Assembly (NCBI GenBank): GCA_040954595.2
Contig: CM082584.2
Coordinates: 7,068,001 to 7,132,000 of the forward strand
Length of the DNA stretch: 64,000 bases
Reading direction: 5' to 3'
From: Balanoglossus misakiensis
Taxonomy: Eukaryota; Hemichordata
Shown here: positions 63,884 through 64,000 of the stretch, one piece after another
How the letters are laid out: every line of letters starts with the position of its first letter
Position numbering within the stretch: the first letter of the stretch is position 1
The notes under the pieces: generated by a model
The model's database searches: none
Told to the model about the DNA's origin: nothing
What the model saw: only the letters and a program-made list of their open reading frames with translations
Position numbers and translations under genes: made by a program

Positions 63884-64000
63884 GTATGTACCATTTTTTA
63901 AAAATAATGTTTACTATATGTCATAAAGTTTTCTATAGACACAACAGGTAGATGTTGCTACACATCTCAATATATCTATACAGTACACTCTGTTATAGTA

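Overview
The window is animal genomic DNA lying wholly inside one very large plus-strand gene. Short exons with GT..AG introns (GC-poor introns averaging about 270 bp), exclusively extracellular domain types (CUB, C-type lectin, fibronectin III), several microsatellites and small inverted-repeat elements point to an invertebrate metazoan. The palindrome TACATGTA recurs in the introns. I cannot name the species or the gene. Neither the start codon and signal peptide nor the stop codon is in the window.

I place 128 exons between 203 and 63883. Every junction agrees in phase, and the exons join into one open frame of 29,720 nt (9,906 complete codons, over 1 MDa) that continues past both ends. 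The protein is built from a supermodule of about 1,220 residues: CTLD - FN3 - CUB a, b, c, d, e, f, g, h. Each CUB position has its own gene structure: a, d and h are split by a phase-0 intron, f by phase 2, g by phase 1, and b, c and e are single exons. All domain borders are phase 1. Proline/threonine-rich hinges precede CUB-a, CUB-b and CUB-f in every unit.

Layout: S0, the tail of a preceding unit (CUB-g 3' half and CUB-h), 203-1365; S1 1823-10883; S2 11119-19408; S3 19637-26031; S4 26211-32660; S5 32844-39201; S6 39357-47367; S7 47580-56066; S8 56561 to beyond the window. That is 8 CTLD, 8 FN3 and 66 CUB domains (two cut by the window). S3-S5 are near-identical recent tandem copies with exactly equal coding length (3,669 nt). 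Their duplication boundaries fall in the FN3 exon, so the unit that multiplied runs FN3 to CTLD.

The most interesting points are: a CTLD with seven cysteines always followed by an FN3 with one (predicting a CTLD-FN3 disulfide); precise loss of the CTLD intron in S5 and S6; mosaic introns showing recombination or conversion among S3-S6; an N-glycosylation sequon that straddles the CUB-e/CUB-f intron in all eight units; a decayed exon copy inside an S2 intron; and inverted-repeat elements in introns. Function is unknown. The architecture suggests a secreted or cell-surface binding or matrix protein, loosely comparable to cubilin (27 CUBs) or the repeat-built sea urchin egg bindin receptor EBR1, but this is analogy only.
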